A stretch of DNA of 12,723 bases from SIAJ01 sp036266155 (GTDB lineage Bacteria > Planctomycetota > Planctomycetia > Gemmatales > Gemmataceae): assembly GCA_036266155.1 (NCBI GenBank), contig DATANR010000408.1, positions 1-12,723 on the forward strand. The letters run 5' to 3'. Of this stretch, positions 6,196 to 12,702 are shown piece by piece. Each line of letters begins with the position of its first letter. The stretch's first letter is position 1. A model generated the notes under the pieces. That model was not told where the DNA came from. It ran no database searches and saw only the letters and a list, made by a program, of their open reading frames with translations. A program made the position numbers and the translations under genes.

Positions 6196-8133
6196 ATGAC
6201 CGATCGCGACCTGTTCATCGCAGCCCTTGAGCATTCCGATCCCGCCGAACGCGCCGCGTGGCTCGACGAAGCCTGTGCCGGCGACGCGGAGTGTCGGCGA
6301 CGGGTCGACGTGCTGCTGCACGCCCACGAGGAAGCCAGCCGCTTTCTCGCCAGCCCGGCCGTTCTTCCGTCCGAATCGGCCGACGCGACGCGCACGGCGC
6401 GTTCGCGTGTGCCGGATCAGGCGGCCACGGAGGCGGACGTTCGCGCGCTGTTGTCACCGTCGGAAAAGCCCGGCCACCTGGGAACGCTTGACCACTACGA
6501 CGTGCTGGAGATCGTCGGCAAGGGCGGCATGGGCGTGGTGTTAAAGGCGTTCGATCCGAGGTTACATCGGCTCGTCGCGCTCAAGGTGATGGCACCCCAC
6601 TTGGCGGCCCACGGGGCAGCTCGGAGCCGCTTTGAGCGCGAGGCCCGTGCGGTGGCCGCCGTCCGCAACGAGCATGTCGTCGCCATCCACGCCGTCGAAA
6701 TGGGCGGGACGACGCCGTATCTCGTGATGGAGTTTGTCGGCGGCATTTCGCTTCAGGATCGGCTCGAACGACGTGGACCGCTGAAGGTAAAAGAAATCCT
6801 GCGCATCGGCATGCAGGCCGCCCACGGGCTCGCGGCCGCTCATAAGCAGGGGATCGTTCACCGCGACATCAAGCCGGCGAATATTTTGCTTGAGAATGGC
6901 GTCGAGCGCGTCCGCATCACCGATTTCGGCCTGGCTCGCGCCGCGGACGACGTCAGTTTGACGCAGAGCGGCATGATCGCCGGGACGCCCAATTACATGT
7001 CGCCGGAACAGGCGATCGGCTCGGCGACGACGCGGTCGGACCTTTTCAGTCTCGGCAGTGTGCTCTATGCGTTATGCGTTGGGCACCCGCCGTTTCGTGC
7101 GGATACGCCGCTCGCCGTGCTCCGGCGCGTGTGCGAAGACCAAGTTCGACCAATTCGCGAAGTCAACGCGGACATTCCGGACTGGCTCGACGCCATCGTG
7201 CGCAAGCTCCTGGCGAAAGACCCAGCCGAACGGTTCCAGACTGCCGACGAAATCGCGGGGTTACTGGGCCAACACCTGGCCCACTTGCAACAGCCGACCG
7301 CTGTGGCGATGCCTGCGGCGGTAATAGTTCCCCTCTCGGCAATTGTCCGTCCCGATCCGCATGCGTCCCGCCGTGCTGGCCCCGGATGTCTCGCGGCGTT
7401 CCTCTTTTTCCTCGGGCCCGGCCTGCTGGTCGCGTTCCGCGACACGTTTTGGGAAGGGTTCATTCGGCCCGGCTATTGGGTCCCGGTCTATATGCTCGGC
7501 CTTTCCGGCGTGCTGCTGTTCATCCAGTGGTGGGGCCGCGGCAAGGCCCGGCCCGGGTGGGAGAGCCGGCGGTGGAACGTCGCGATCGTGATCCTCGTCG
7601 GCAGCACGGCGACGGCGTTGATCGTTTCCTGGCAGGAGATCGTGCACGGGGACAAGCTCTCGCGTGCCTTCGATTGGCACACCGGCGGGCTTATCCTCTC
7701 CGCGTTGATCGTGAACCTGCCGGCGCTCGGCCGGTTCGTGGGCATCGGCAAAAAGCCGGAGTTGGCGCTGCATGTCGAACCACAGCCGCACCCACTTAGA
7801 CATCGACGCACCGCGTTTGCACTGATCGGAGGCAGCGTGGCACTGACTGTTGGATTCATCACCTCGGCCATGCTTCGCGAAGCTCATCCAGAGGACGAGT
7901 CGCTGGTTCAGGCCTTTGTGCTGGGCGTGTGGGGATCGCTCGCCATTGTCTGCTTCGGTCCCGGAACCTTCGTCGCCCGCGAGGCCTGGCGGCGACGAGC
8001 ACCGAGCGATCGCACGGGTGATCGCTGGGCGCTGGTGCTTGGCGGACTGGGAGTGATTCTGACGATGACCGCGGAGATTGCGACGATCTGGGGCTCACCA
8101 TACCTGCGCCACGAGTTCTTTGGCGATGTATGA
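6196..8133 (+). CDS. Membrane-bound Ser/Thr protein kinase with seven C-terminal membrane spans
   Basis: This 645-residue protein is a Hanks-type kinase. Residues 1-60 form the leader common to planctomycete kinases (DPAERAAWLDEAC). The catalytic domain spans about 101-357, with glycine loop GKGGMGVV (108-115), lysine K130, catalytic HRDIKPAN (D224), DFG (243-245), activation-segment SPE (269-271) and DLFSLG (D282 onward). All key residues are present, so it should be active. A Pro/Ala-rich linker leads to seven hydrophobic segments near 397-414, 428-446, 461-479, 498-515, 541-559, 572-592 and 610-632. There are no PASTA, WD40 or TPR repeats. ATG 6196 starts the family-typical MTDRDLFIAALE; a GTG at 6157 lies inside the palindrome and was rejected. 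It follows the ECF sigma gene and probably works with it. The membrane part may sense an envelope or lipid signal (inference). Confidence 0.95.
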   Translation: MTDRDLFIAALEHSDPAERAAWLDEACAGDAECRRRVDVLLHAHEEASRFLASPAVLPSESADATRTARSRVPDQAATEADVRALLSPSEKPGHLGTLDHYDVLEIVGKGGMGVVLKAFDPRLHRLVALKVMAPHLAAHGAARSRFEREARAVAAVRNEHVVAIHAVEMGGTTPYLVMEFVGGISLQDRLERRGPLKVKEILRIGMQAAHGLAAAHKQGIVHRDIKPANILLENGVERVRITDFGLARAADDVSLTQSGMIAGTPNYMSPEQAIGSATTRSDLFSLGSVLYALCVGHPPFRADTPLAVLRRVCEDQVRPIREVNADIPDWLDAIVRKLLAKDPAERFQTADEIAGLLGQHLAHLQQPTAVAMPAAVIVPLSAIVRPDPHASRRAGPGCLAAFLFFLGPGLLVAFRDTFWEGFIRPGYWVPVYMLGLSGVLLFIQWWGRGKARPGWESRRWNVAIVILVGSTATALIVSWQEIVHGDKLSRAFDWHTGGLILSALIVNLPALGRFVGIGKKPELALHVEPQPHPLRHRRTAFALIGGSVALTVGFITSAMLREAHPEDESLVQAFVLGVWGSLAIVCFGPGTFVAREAWRRRAPSDRTGDRWALVLGGLGVILTMTAEIATIWGSPYLRHEFFGDV

Positions 8134-8180
8134 CTGTCTTGTGCGGCTTGAGAAATGAAATGCGATGCAATGTGATGCGG

Positions 8181-8217
8181 AGCATCGGCCCCAAAGGAGG
8201 GGGTAGGAGCCGATGCT
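8181..8217. terminator. Hairpin between convergent genes, likely two-way terminator
   Basis: AGCATCGGC (8181-8189) pairs perfectly with GCCGATGCT (8209-8217), and an inner CCCC/GGGG pairing can extend the fold. It lies in the 99-base gap between the kinase stop (8133) and the lipoprotein stop (8233), which face each other, exactly where a shared terminator is expected. No long T run follows on either strand, so termination strength is uncertain. Confidence 0.55.
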
Positions 8218-8232
8218 GCCCATCATCCGCTG

Positions 8233-9219
8233 CTATCGGCCACCCGGCAAGAACACCGGGGCCGATGGGATGTCGTCGTCGGTGACCGAACTGGCAGTCG
8301 GCAGCCTCGGACCGCTCGCGGGCGTCATCGCGGGGGCGGCCGGGAAAGAGCCGAGGCTCGGGCCAGTCGTACCCGTGGCCGGCAGGACTGGGCCGGTTGG
8401 CTTGGTACCAGCGACGGTTTGCGGCAATGTGGCCGGCGCCTTGAAGCTGATCTCCGGAGAAGCGGTCGGGTTCATCGACGGCATTGGCACGGTGACGGGC
8501 GGCGGCGCCACGAACGTGGGCGCGGCGGGCACGCTGGCCTCGGGCGCCGGTATGGTAACCGTTGGCGGTGTCGACATCGGCTCGGCCGGCGCCGTCGTCA
8601 CCGGAGCTGTTGTGATGACCGTGCCCGGCGCGGGCACCGTGATCGGGGCGCCTGGCGTGGTCGACAACGGCGTCGAGGAAATCACTTCGCTGATCACATA
8701 CTGCGGGCCGTTCGGACCTTGGATCAGCAGCAGTGTCTGCTGGCCGTTGCCCGTCGGCGCGGCCGGAGCCGGGACCACCGTGCCGGCCGGCATCGCCGAA
8801 CTGCTCGACATCATGGTGGGCACCGCAGCCGGCGTCGGCATCGATTGAACGACCGTGGTCGGGATTGGCATCGTACCGCTGTGCATCGGCATCGGGCCAG
8901 CCGGCGAATAGCCAACCGGGTAGACCATGCCGCCGGAGCCCATGATCGGCTGGCCGCTGGCGATCATCTGATTCGACGGCATCATTGCCATCGAACCGGT
9001 GGATGACATCATCATCCCGCCCGAGGCGGGCGTCATTGGGAGGTTACGGCCGGCGTTGATCTGCGCATAGGCGGGCGACATCGGCATCGTGCCGGTCATG
9101 TCGCCGCGCGCCACGCCCGTGTGGGCGTATTGAGCCCCGCCGGTCTGGCATCCGGAGAGAAGGCCGGCGGCCAGAACTCCGGCCGCCGCGAGACTTCGCC
9201 GTAGGAACCGCGTACCCAT
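8233..9219 (-). CDS. Met/Pro/Thr-rich lipoprotein, function unknown
   Basis: A 328-residue predicted lipoprotein. The N-terminus has two arginines, a hydrophobic stretch and the lipobox LLSGC, which puts the lipidated Cys at residue 24. Residues 40-140 are rich in Met, Gly, Ser and Pro, with motifs such as TMPMSPAYAQINAGRNLPM. The rest is a Pro/Thr/Ala/Val-rich, probably extended chain. One more ordered island, QQTLLLIQGPNGPQYVISEV, lies near the middle. No enzyme motif is visible. A Shine-Dalgarno GGGAGAG lies before the ATG at 9219. It follows the 104-residue lipoprotein gene by 33 bases on the same strand, so the two probably share a transcript. The opposite strand is open for 211 codons across the same DNA; I treat that as a by-product of G+C-rich repeats. 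Confidence 0.85.
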   Translation of the reverse strand: MGTRFLRRSLAAAGVLAAGLLSGCQTGGAQYAHTGVARGDMTGTMPMSPAYAQINAGRNLPMTPASGGMMMSSTGSMAMMPSNQMIASGQPIMGSGGMVYPVGYSPAGPMPMHSGTMPIPTTVVQSMPTPAAVPTMMSSSSAMPAGTVVPAPAAPTGNGQQTLLLIQGPNGPQYVISEVISSTPLSTTPGAPITVPAPGTVITTAPVTTAPAEPMSTPPTVTIPAPEASVPAAPTFVAPPPVTVPMPSMNPTASPEISFKAPATLPQTVAGTKPTGPVLPATGTTGPSLGSFPAAPAMTPASGPRLPTASSVTDDDIPSAPVFLPGGR

Positions 9220-9252
9220 TGGATGGCTCTCCCTGCCGGTTCAAATGGCGAG

Positions 9253-9567
9253 TTACTGCTTCGGCATCACGGGCGCGCCCGCGGGCGGTCCCGCCGGAGC
9301 AACGCCAGGCACCGGAGCGGCGCCGCGTGGGGCGGCCCGGTCCTTCGGGTTCAACAGCCCGGCCGCTTCTTCCTGGTAAGCCAGTTCACGCGTTAGCGGG
9401 AAGTCCGGCTCTTGCGGGAAGTATTGCGGATTGTGTTGTTCCAAATAGTGCGCGCTGGGAAGGGTCATTCCACCCCCCCAGGTTTGGCAGCCGGTCGTCA
9501 GCGTGAGCCCGGCGGACAGGCCCAGGCTGGCCAAGGTGAGCAGCCGGGCGCGGCGGATCAAGTGCAT
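9253..9567 (-). CDS. Small planctomycete-type lipoprotein, function unknown
   Basis: A 104-residue predicted lipoprotein. A positively charged start (MHLIRRAR), a hydrophobic core and the lipobox LTTGC put the lipidated Cys at residue 27. The mature part begins QTWGGGMTLPSAHYLEQHNP, then QYFPQEPDFPLTREL, and ends in a Pro/Ala/Gly-rich tail. From memory, the pattern TLPSxHYL...QYFPxxPxFPLxREL recurs in short planctomycete lipoproteins, and this strengthens the call, but no function is known to me. Just before ATG 9567 is only a weak GGGGC site. It is the first gene of a likely two-gene transcript with the 328-residue lipoprotein. The 230 bases upstream (9568-9797) hold a large palindrome and no clear promoter. 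Confidence 0.85.
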   Translation of the reverse strand: MHLIRRARLLTLASLGLSAGLTLTTGCQTWGGGMTLPSAHYLEQHNPQYFPQEPDFPLTRELAYQEEAAGLLNPKDRAAPRGAAPVPGVAPAGPPAGAPVMPKQ

Positions 9568-9736
9568 GGTCGATGCCCCAGGGCCCAGGCGCGGGCCGGT
9601 CGTACGAATCCTGCAACCGGTATCGGCTTGCCCGACCGTTTCGATTGAACGGAATTGGCGGATTTGGGCGAAAGACCGGGTGGATCCCCGGCAGGCGGTT
9701 GACCCAGTTGATTAAGCTTACCCACTCATCCAGATC

Positions 9737-9816
9737 GGCGAGCGGAGGTGCGTAAGCACCCCGATGATGTTGTCACGTTCTCACATCATCGAGGTGCTTA
9801 CGCACCTCCGCTCGCC
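9737..9816. repeat. 34-bp near-perfect inverted repeat, REP-like, overlapping a gene end
   Basis: Arms 9737-9770 and 9783-9816 are reverse complements with one mismatch, around a 12-base centre (TGTCACGTTCTC). Each arm starts from the outside with GGCGAGCGGAGGTGCG and contains its own mini-hairpin, GGTGC-GTAA-GCACC on one strand. As RNA, that GTAA would be a GNRA-type tetraloop. The right arm overlaps the last codons and the TAA stop (9798-9800) of the minus-strand methyltransferase-like gene. Likely roles are a transcript-end structure, a block to 3' exonucleases, or a REP-family mobile remnant. From memory, GCGAGCGG...GCGTAAGC palindromes are frequent in planctomycete intergenic DNA. Confidence 0.85.
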
Positions 9817-10601
9817 TTCCAGTCCGCGATGCCGATCACGCGGCGGTAGTAATGATGGCTGCGATCCGCTTCGGGGCATGGGGCGAGCTTCCATTCCCAT
9901 TCCTCGCCGCGCGTCGGCCACGGGACACCGAAGAAGAGATCGCGGCGTTCGACGATCTGGCCGAGCAGGTTGATCTTTAGCCGCTCGAAATCCGTGACCA
10001 ATGTGACCGCCCCGGGAAGCCGGTCGAGATAGGCAAGATGCGCGCGAATCAGATCGCGGGCGTAGTCGTCGATCTTGTCCTGGCGATGGACATTCTGTTT
10101 TTGCAAATACGACATCGGCATGCACGGCAGTTGCGAAAGCAGATTGACCGAGGCCGTGAAGTCGACTTCGGGGTCGTCGAGAAAGAGCGTCGGCTCGCTG
10201 CGCGGCAGCGGTTCGTCGGGGTCCCACGCCACGGCATACGCTCGATTGATCGTGCCGCTGATGTCGGCTTCCATTCGATGAACGTTGCTGAGCCCACGTG
10301 TCGCCCAGCGGCTGGCGAACGGATGGATCAAGTCGACGAGTACGACCTCGCGGAACATTGCGGCGAGTTCCTCGATCGGCACATCATGTTGAAGGCCGCC
10401 GCCGAGGATGACGGCCTTTCGCTTTTGCGTGGCGTGTTGTGCGCCTTCCAAGATGATGGCCCGCGACCGTTCGACGTGATTGGCCCAGAACTCCCGGCAA
10501 CGCCGATAGCGTTTCTCGATGCCGGCGACCTCGGCCGGAAAGCCCATCGCGGCGACGGCCCGCGAATACGGGGCGATCAAACGAAGCCAGTCGGGAAGCA
10601 C
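9798..10601 (-). CDS. Rossmann-fold, methyltransferase-like protein, function unknown
   Basis: A 267-residue soluble protein without a signal peptide. After a helical N-terminal part (about 1-60) comes AVILGGGLQHDVP (glycines 67-69), then REVVLVDLIHP with an acidic D90 at the end of the second strand, as in the SAM- or nucleotide-binding Rossmann fold. DFTASVNLLSQLPCMP (about 148-163) sits where class I methyltransferases carry motif IV. I cannot name a substrate, and the catalytic identity is inference. The start is unsure: GTG 10601 lies just outside the palindrome 10604-10721, while ATG 10664 and a GTG at 10613 would make the N-terminus from palindrome sequence. No Shine-Dalgarno is evident. 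The last codons (ASGGA and stop) come from the repeat at 9737-9816. A lipoprotein gene lies upstream on the same strand. Confidence 0.75.
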   Translation of the reverse strand: MLPDWLRLIAPYSRAVAAMGFPAEVAGIEKRYRRCREFWANHVERSRAIILEGAQHATQKRKAVILGGGLQHDVPIEELAAMFREVVLVDLIHPFASRWATRGLSNVHRMEADISGTINRAYAVAWDPDEPLPRSEPTLFLDDPEVDFTASVNLLSQLPCMPMSYLQKQNVHRQDKIDDYARDLIRAHLAYLDRLPGAVTLVTDFERLKINLLGQIVERRDLFFGVPWPTRGEEWEWKLAPCPEADRSHHYYRRVIGIADWKASGGA

Positions 10602-10603
10602 TT

Positions 10604-10721
10604 TAGGAACCACGAATGACACGAAAGGAACGAAATAAGAGAAATCAGAGAGCTGTCCGTGCAAGGATAGCCCTCTGATTTCTGTATTCTTTCGTGCGTT
10701 TCGTGTCTTTCGTGGTTCCTA
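10604..10721. repeat. Long imperfect palindrome (about 55-bp arms) filling an intergenic gap
   Basis: Left arm 10604-10658 and right arm 10665-10721 pair almost continuously around a six-base loop (GTGCAA), with a few mismatches and small indels. The outer ends begin TAGGAACCACGAATGACACG on the left and its near-complement on the right. The arms contain ACGAA units spaced about 9 bases apart. The element begins two bases past the stop codon of the lipoprotein gene (10724-10726) and ends two bases before the GTG chosen for the next gene. It therefore occupies the whole gap. There is no U run, so mRNA processing or stabilisation is at least as likely as termination. Confidence 0.85.
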
Positions 10722-10723
10722 GG

Positions 10724-11467
10724 TTATCTGTCTTTCTGCACCTGGATGAGCACTTGCTTCATGGCGTCCAGGGGATCGCGGCCGTGAGCCTGGTAGTTCT
10801 TCGCGCCAACGGTGCAACCGAATGCCCAGTCGCCGCCGTTAAGTTGCTCGGTCCGCAAGCCGCTCGCGCCCGACGATTGTAGCAGCGCCTGGCCCTCTTC
10901 CATCGTCGAAACACGTGCCGGGTTCTTCAGGGCCTCGTAGCTGACAAGGCGAACCGGCGATGACGTGTCGACCGGCGCATAGGCCGCGTCGTTCGACCGG
11001 CCTGCGGCGCCGTCGGCACTGGTGCGGCCGTATGTCGGCGATGCGCTAGGCAGTTGGCTGCCAACACCCGTCGAGATCGTCGGTAAGCGGGCGCCCGCAG
11101 CGCCCATCGGTTTGTTCGCCACGAAGGGCTCATCAGTGCCGCCGCTGAACGGCATGCGCGTGCGTGAGAAGAGGTTCGGGCTCGTCAATTGCGGTAGGCC
11201 TTGAATGCCGCCCGGCGAGGAGTCGGTCGGCGTCGGCACGTCCGGCACCGTGATCCCAATGCGGGCGCCGGAGTCATAAGCCGGCGAGTCGAGGCCGAGG
11301 CCGCCACGTTCCGGAGGCGGCGTCGGAACGATGGGCCGGTTGAAGTTGCCGAGCAGCGGGTCGCCGCCCGTGGACCCATTGGGAAAGGCGCAGCCGCTCG
11401 CGGCCAGCACGATCGCCGCGGCCGCCACGATTCCGCCACGCCGCAGGTGTTGGAGTCGGTTCCCCAT
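10724..11467 (-). CDS. Predicted lipoprotein with a conserved-looking C-terminal module
   Basis: A 247-residue predicted lipoprotein. The start MGNRLQHLRRGG, a run of Ala/Val/Ile and the lipobox LAASGC give a lipidated Cys at residue 26. Residues 27-165 are Gly/Pro/Ser-rich and probably disordered. The last 75 residues look folded, with NGGDWAFGCTVGAKNYQAHG followed by DPLDAMKQVLIQVQKDR. From memory, a similar W-x-F-x-C ... D-P-L-x-A-x-x-x-V-L terminus ends several planctomycete secreted proteins. Function is unknown. ATG 11467 is preceded by a purine-rich GGAAGGCGGG site. A long palindrome begins two bases after its stop. The gene is divergent from the dehydrogenase gene at 11647. Confidence 0.82.
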   Translation of the reverse strand: MGNRLQHLRRGGIVAAAAIVLAASGCAFPNGSTGGDPLLGNFNRPIVPTPPPERGGLGLDSPAYDSGARIGITVPDVPTPTDSSPGGIQGLPQLTSPNLFSRTRMPFSGGTDEPFVANKPMGAAGARLPTISTGVGSQLPSASPTYGRTSADGAAGRSNDAAYAPVDTSSPVRLVSYEALKNPARVSTMEEGQALLQSSGASGLRTEQLNGGDWAFGCTVGAKNYQAHGRDPLDAMKQVLIQVQKDR

Positions 11468-11646
11468 CTTGACCCGCCTTCCATGTCGCCTAGATTCACC
11501 GCATCGCGCCCGGCCGGCCCGGGCTTGGCGAGGTGTTCATCGGTTCGCATGGGCCGGACAATTGGCTCGTTTGCCAAAATCCGCAGCACCCTCCCGCCGG
11601 TGACCGCCCGCACAACCGGCACCTCTTCTCCCGAGTACCCAGGTTC
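11468..11646. other. Divergent intergenic region
   Basis: This 179-base region separates the divergent lipoprotein and dehydrogenase genes, so it should hold promoters for both. I found no convincing -35/-10 pair. The only structured element is TTGGC (11562-11566) with GCCAA (11573-11577), a 5-bp inverted repeat with a six-base centre that could be a small operator. The plus-strand frame from 11533 is open into the dehydrogenase, but its extra 38 residues look non-coding. Confidence 0.4.
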
Positions 11647-12702
11647 ATGGCTAATCATCGCATCGCAGTCATCGGCGGGGACGGCATCGGCCCTGAAGTC
11701 ATCGAGCAAGCCATCCGCGTCGTCGACGCGGCCGGCAAAAAGCACGGGGCCGCCTTCGAGTGGAACCGCCTGCCGTGGGGCTCGGACCTTTACAAAAAGG
11801 CCGGCCACATCCTACCGCCGGACGGTTGGGACACGCTCAAGAAGCACGACGCCATCTTCTTCGGCGCCGTCGGCGACCCGGAGATCCCCGACACAATCCC
11901 GGTTCATCAACTATTGCTGCCGATGCGGCGGAAGTTCGACCAGTACGTGAATCTGCGCCCCGCGTACTTGTTCGATGGCGTGCCGAGTCCGCTGCGTGAC
12001 AAGGCGCCGGGTTCGATCGACATGCTGGTCTATCGCGAGAACACGGAAGGCGAATACGCCCCCGTCGGCGGCCGACTGTATGAAGGCATGCCGGCCGAGG
12101 TGGCGATCCAGACGGCCGTCTTCACGCGCCGCGGTTGCGAGCGCATCATCCGGGCCGCCTTCGAAGCGGCGCGACTGCGAAAGAAGAAGCTGACGAGCAT
12201 CACCAAGTCGAACGCATTGGTGCATGGCATGGTGCTCTGGGACGAGGCGGCGAAGAGCGTGGCCAAGGACTATCCCGATGTGCAGATGCACTCGCTCCTC
12301 GTCGATGCCGCGGCGATGGACTTCGTCCGAAAGCCGGAATCGTTCGATGTCGTCGTCGCCAGCAACCTGTTCGGCGACATCCTGACCGACCTGAGCGCCA
12401 TGGTCACCGGCAGTGTCGGCCTGGCGTCGAGCGCGAACATCAATCCGGAGCGAACGTACCCCAGCATGTTCGAGCCTGTCCACGGCAGCGCTCCCGACAT
12501 CGCGGGCAAGGGAATCGCCAACCCGCTCGCCGCGGTGTTGTCCGCGGCGCTGATGCTCGATCACTTAAAGGAACCCACAACGGCAAGCGCGGTCCGCGAG
12601 GCGATCCAGAAGGTGCTGAAAGAGAAGAAAGTGCTATCGCCGGACCTGGGTGGGAAGGCGAAGACGACGGAGGTCGGAGATGCGGTTGTGGGGGCTGTTT
12701 GA
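11647..12702 (+). CDS. NAD-dependent beta-decarboxylating dehydrogenase, tartrate/D-malate type (TtuC/DmlA-like)
   Basis: A complete 351-residue cytoplasmic enzyme of the isocitrate/isopropylmalate dehydrogenase family. It should oxidise and decarboxylate a 2-hydroxyacid such as D-malate or tartrate, using NAD and Mg or Mn. Seen: an N-terminal AVIGGDGIGPEV loop; substrate-binding RRKFDQYVNLRP; YRENTEGEY (129-137) with catalytic Y137; TKSN with K187; metal ligands D220, D244 and D248 (NLFGDILTD); and HGSAPDIAGKGIANP (279 onward), where D284 indicates NAD over NADP. The FDQYVNLRP, VYRENTEGEY and NINPERTYPSMFEP segments match E. coli DmlA (YeaU) and tartrate dehydrogenase better than LeuB in my memory. 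A 3-isopropylmalate or homoisocitrate role cannot be excluded. ATG 11647 is where homology starts; an upstream in-frame ATG at 11533 was rejected. The Shine-Dalgarno is weak. No pathway partner lies in the window. Confidence 0.92.
   Translation: MANHRIAVIGGDGIGPEVIEQAIRVVDAAGKKHGAAFEWNRLPWGSDLYKKAGHILPPDGWDTLKKHDAIFFGAVGDPEIPDTIPVHQLLLPMRRKFDQYVNLRPAYLFDGVPSPLRDKAPGSIDMLVYRENTEGEYAPVGGRLYEGMPAEVAIQTAVFTRRGCERIIRAAFEAARLRKKKLTSITKSNALVHGMVLWDEAAKSVAKDYPDVQMHSLLVDAAAMDFVRKPESFDVVVASNLFGDILTDLSAMVTGSVGLASSANINPERTYPSMFEPVHGSAPDIAGKGIANPLAAVLSAALMLDHLKEPTTASAVREAIQKVLKEKKVLSPDLGGKAKTTEVGDAVVGAV

Noticed and set aside
7074..7799. 241-codon plus-strand frame within the kinase gene
   Set aside because: Out of frame with a complete kinase whose motifs continue before and after; Arg/Pro-rich composition.
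8213..8848. 211-codon plus-strand reading frame opposite the Met/Pro/Thr-rich lipoprotein
   Set aside because: Its Gly/Val/Ala-rich translation mirrors the low-complexity lipoprotein on the other strand, which has a lipobox signal peptide and a ribosome-binding site; the plus-strand frame has no recognisable domain and starts inside the terminator hairpin.
9737..9816. Terminal inverted repeats of an insertion sequence or MITE
   Set aside because: The arms face each other across only 12 bases, with no internal gene and no visible target-site duplication, so a REP-like palindrome fits better than an intact mobile element.
11533..11646. 38-residue N-terminal extension of the dehydrogenase
   Set aside because: Extension has no similarity to the family, which begins at about MANHRIAVIGGDG, and it runs through the divergent promoter region.
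11185..11808. 207-codon minus-strand frame overlapping the dehydrogenase start and the lipoprotein
   Set aside because: It overlaps two better-supported genes and has no domain or ribosome-binding site.
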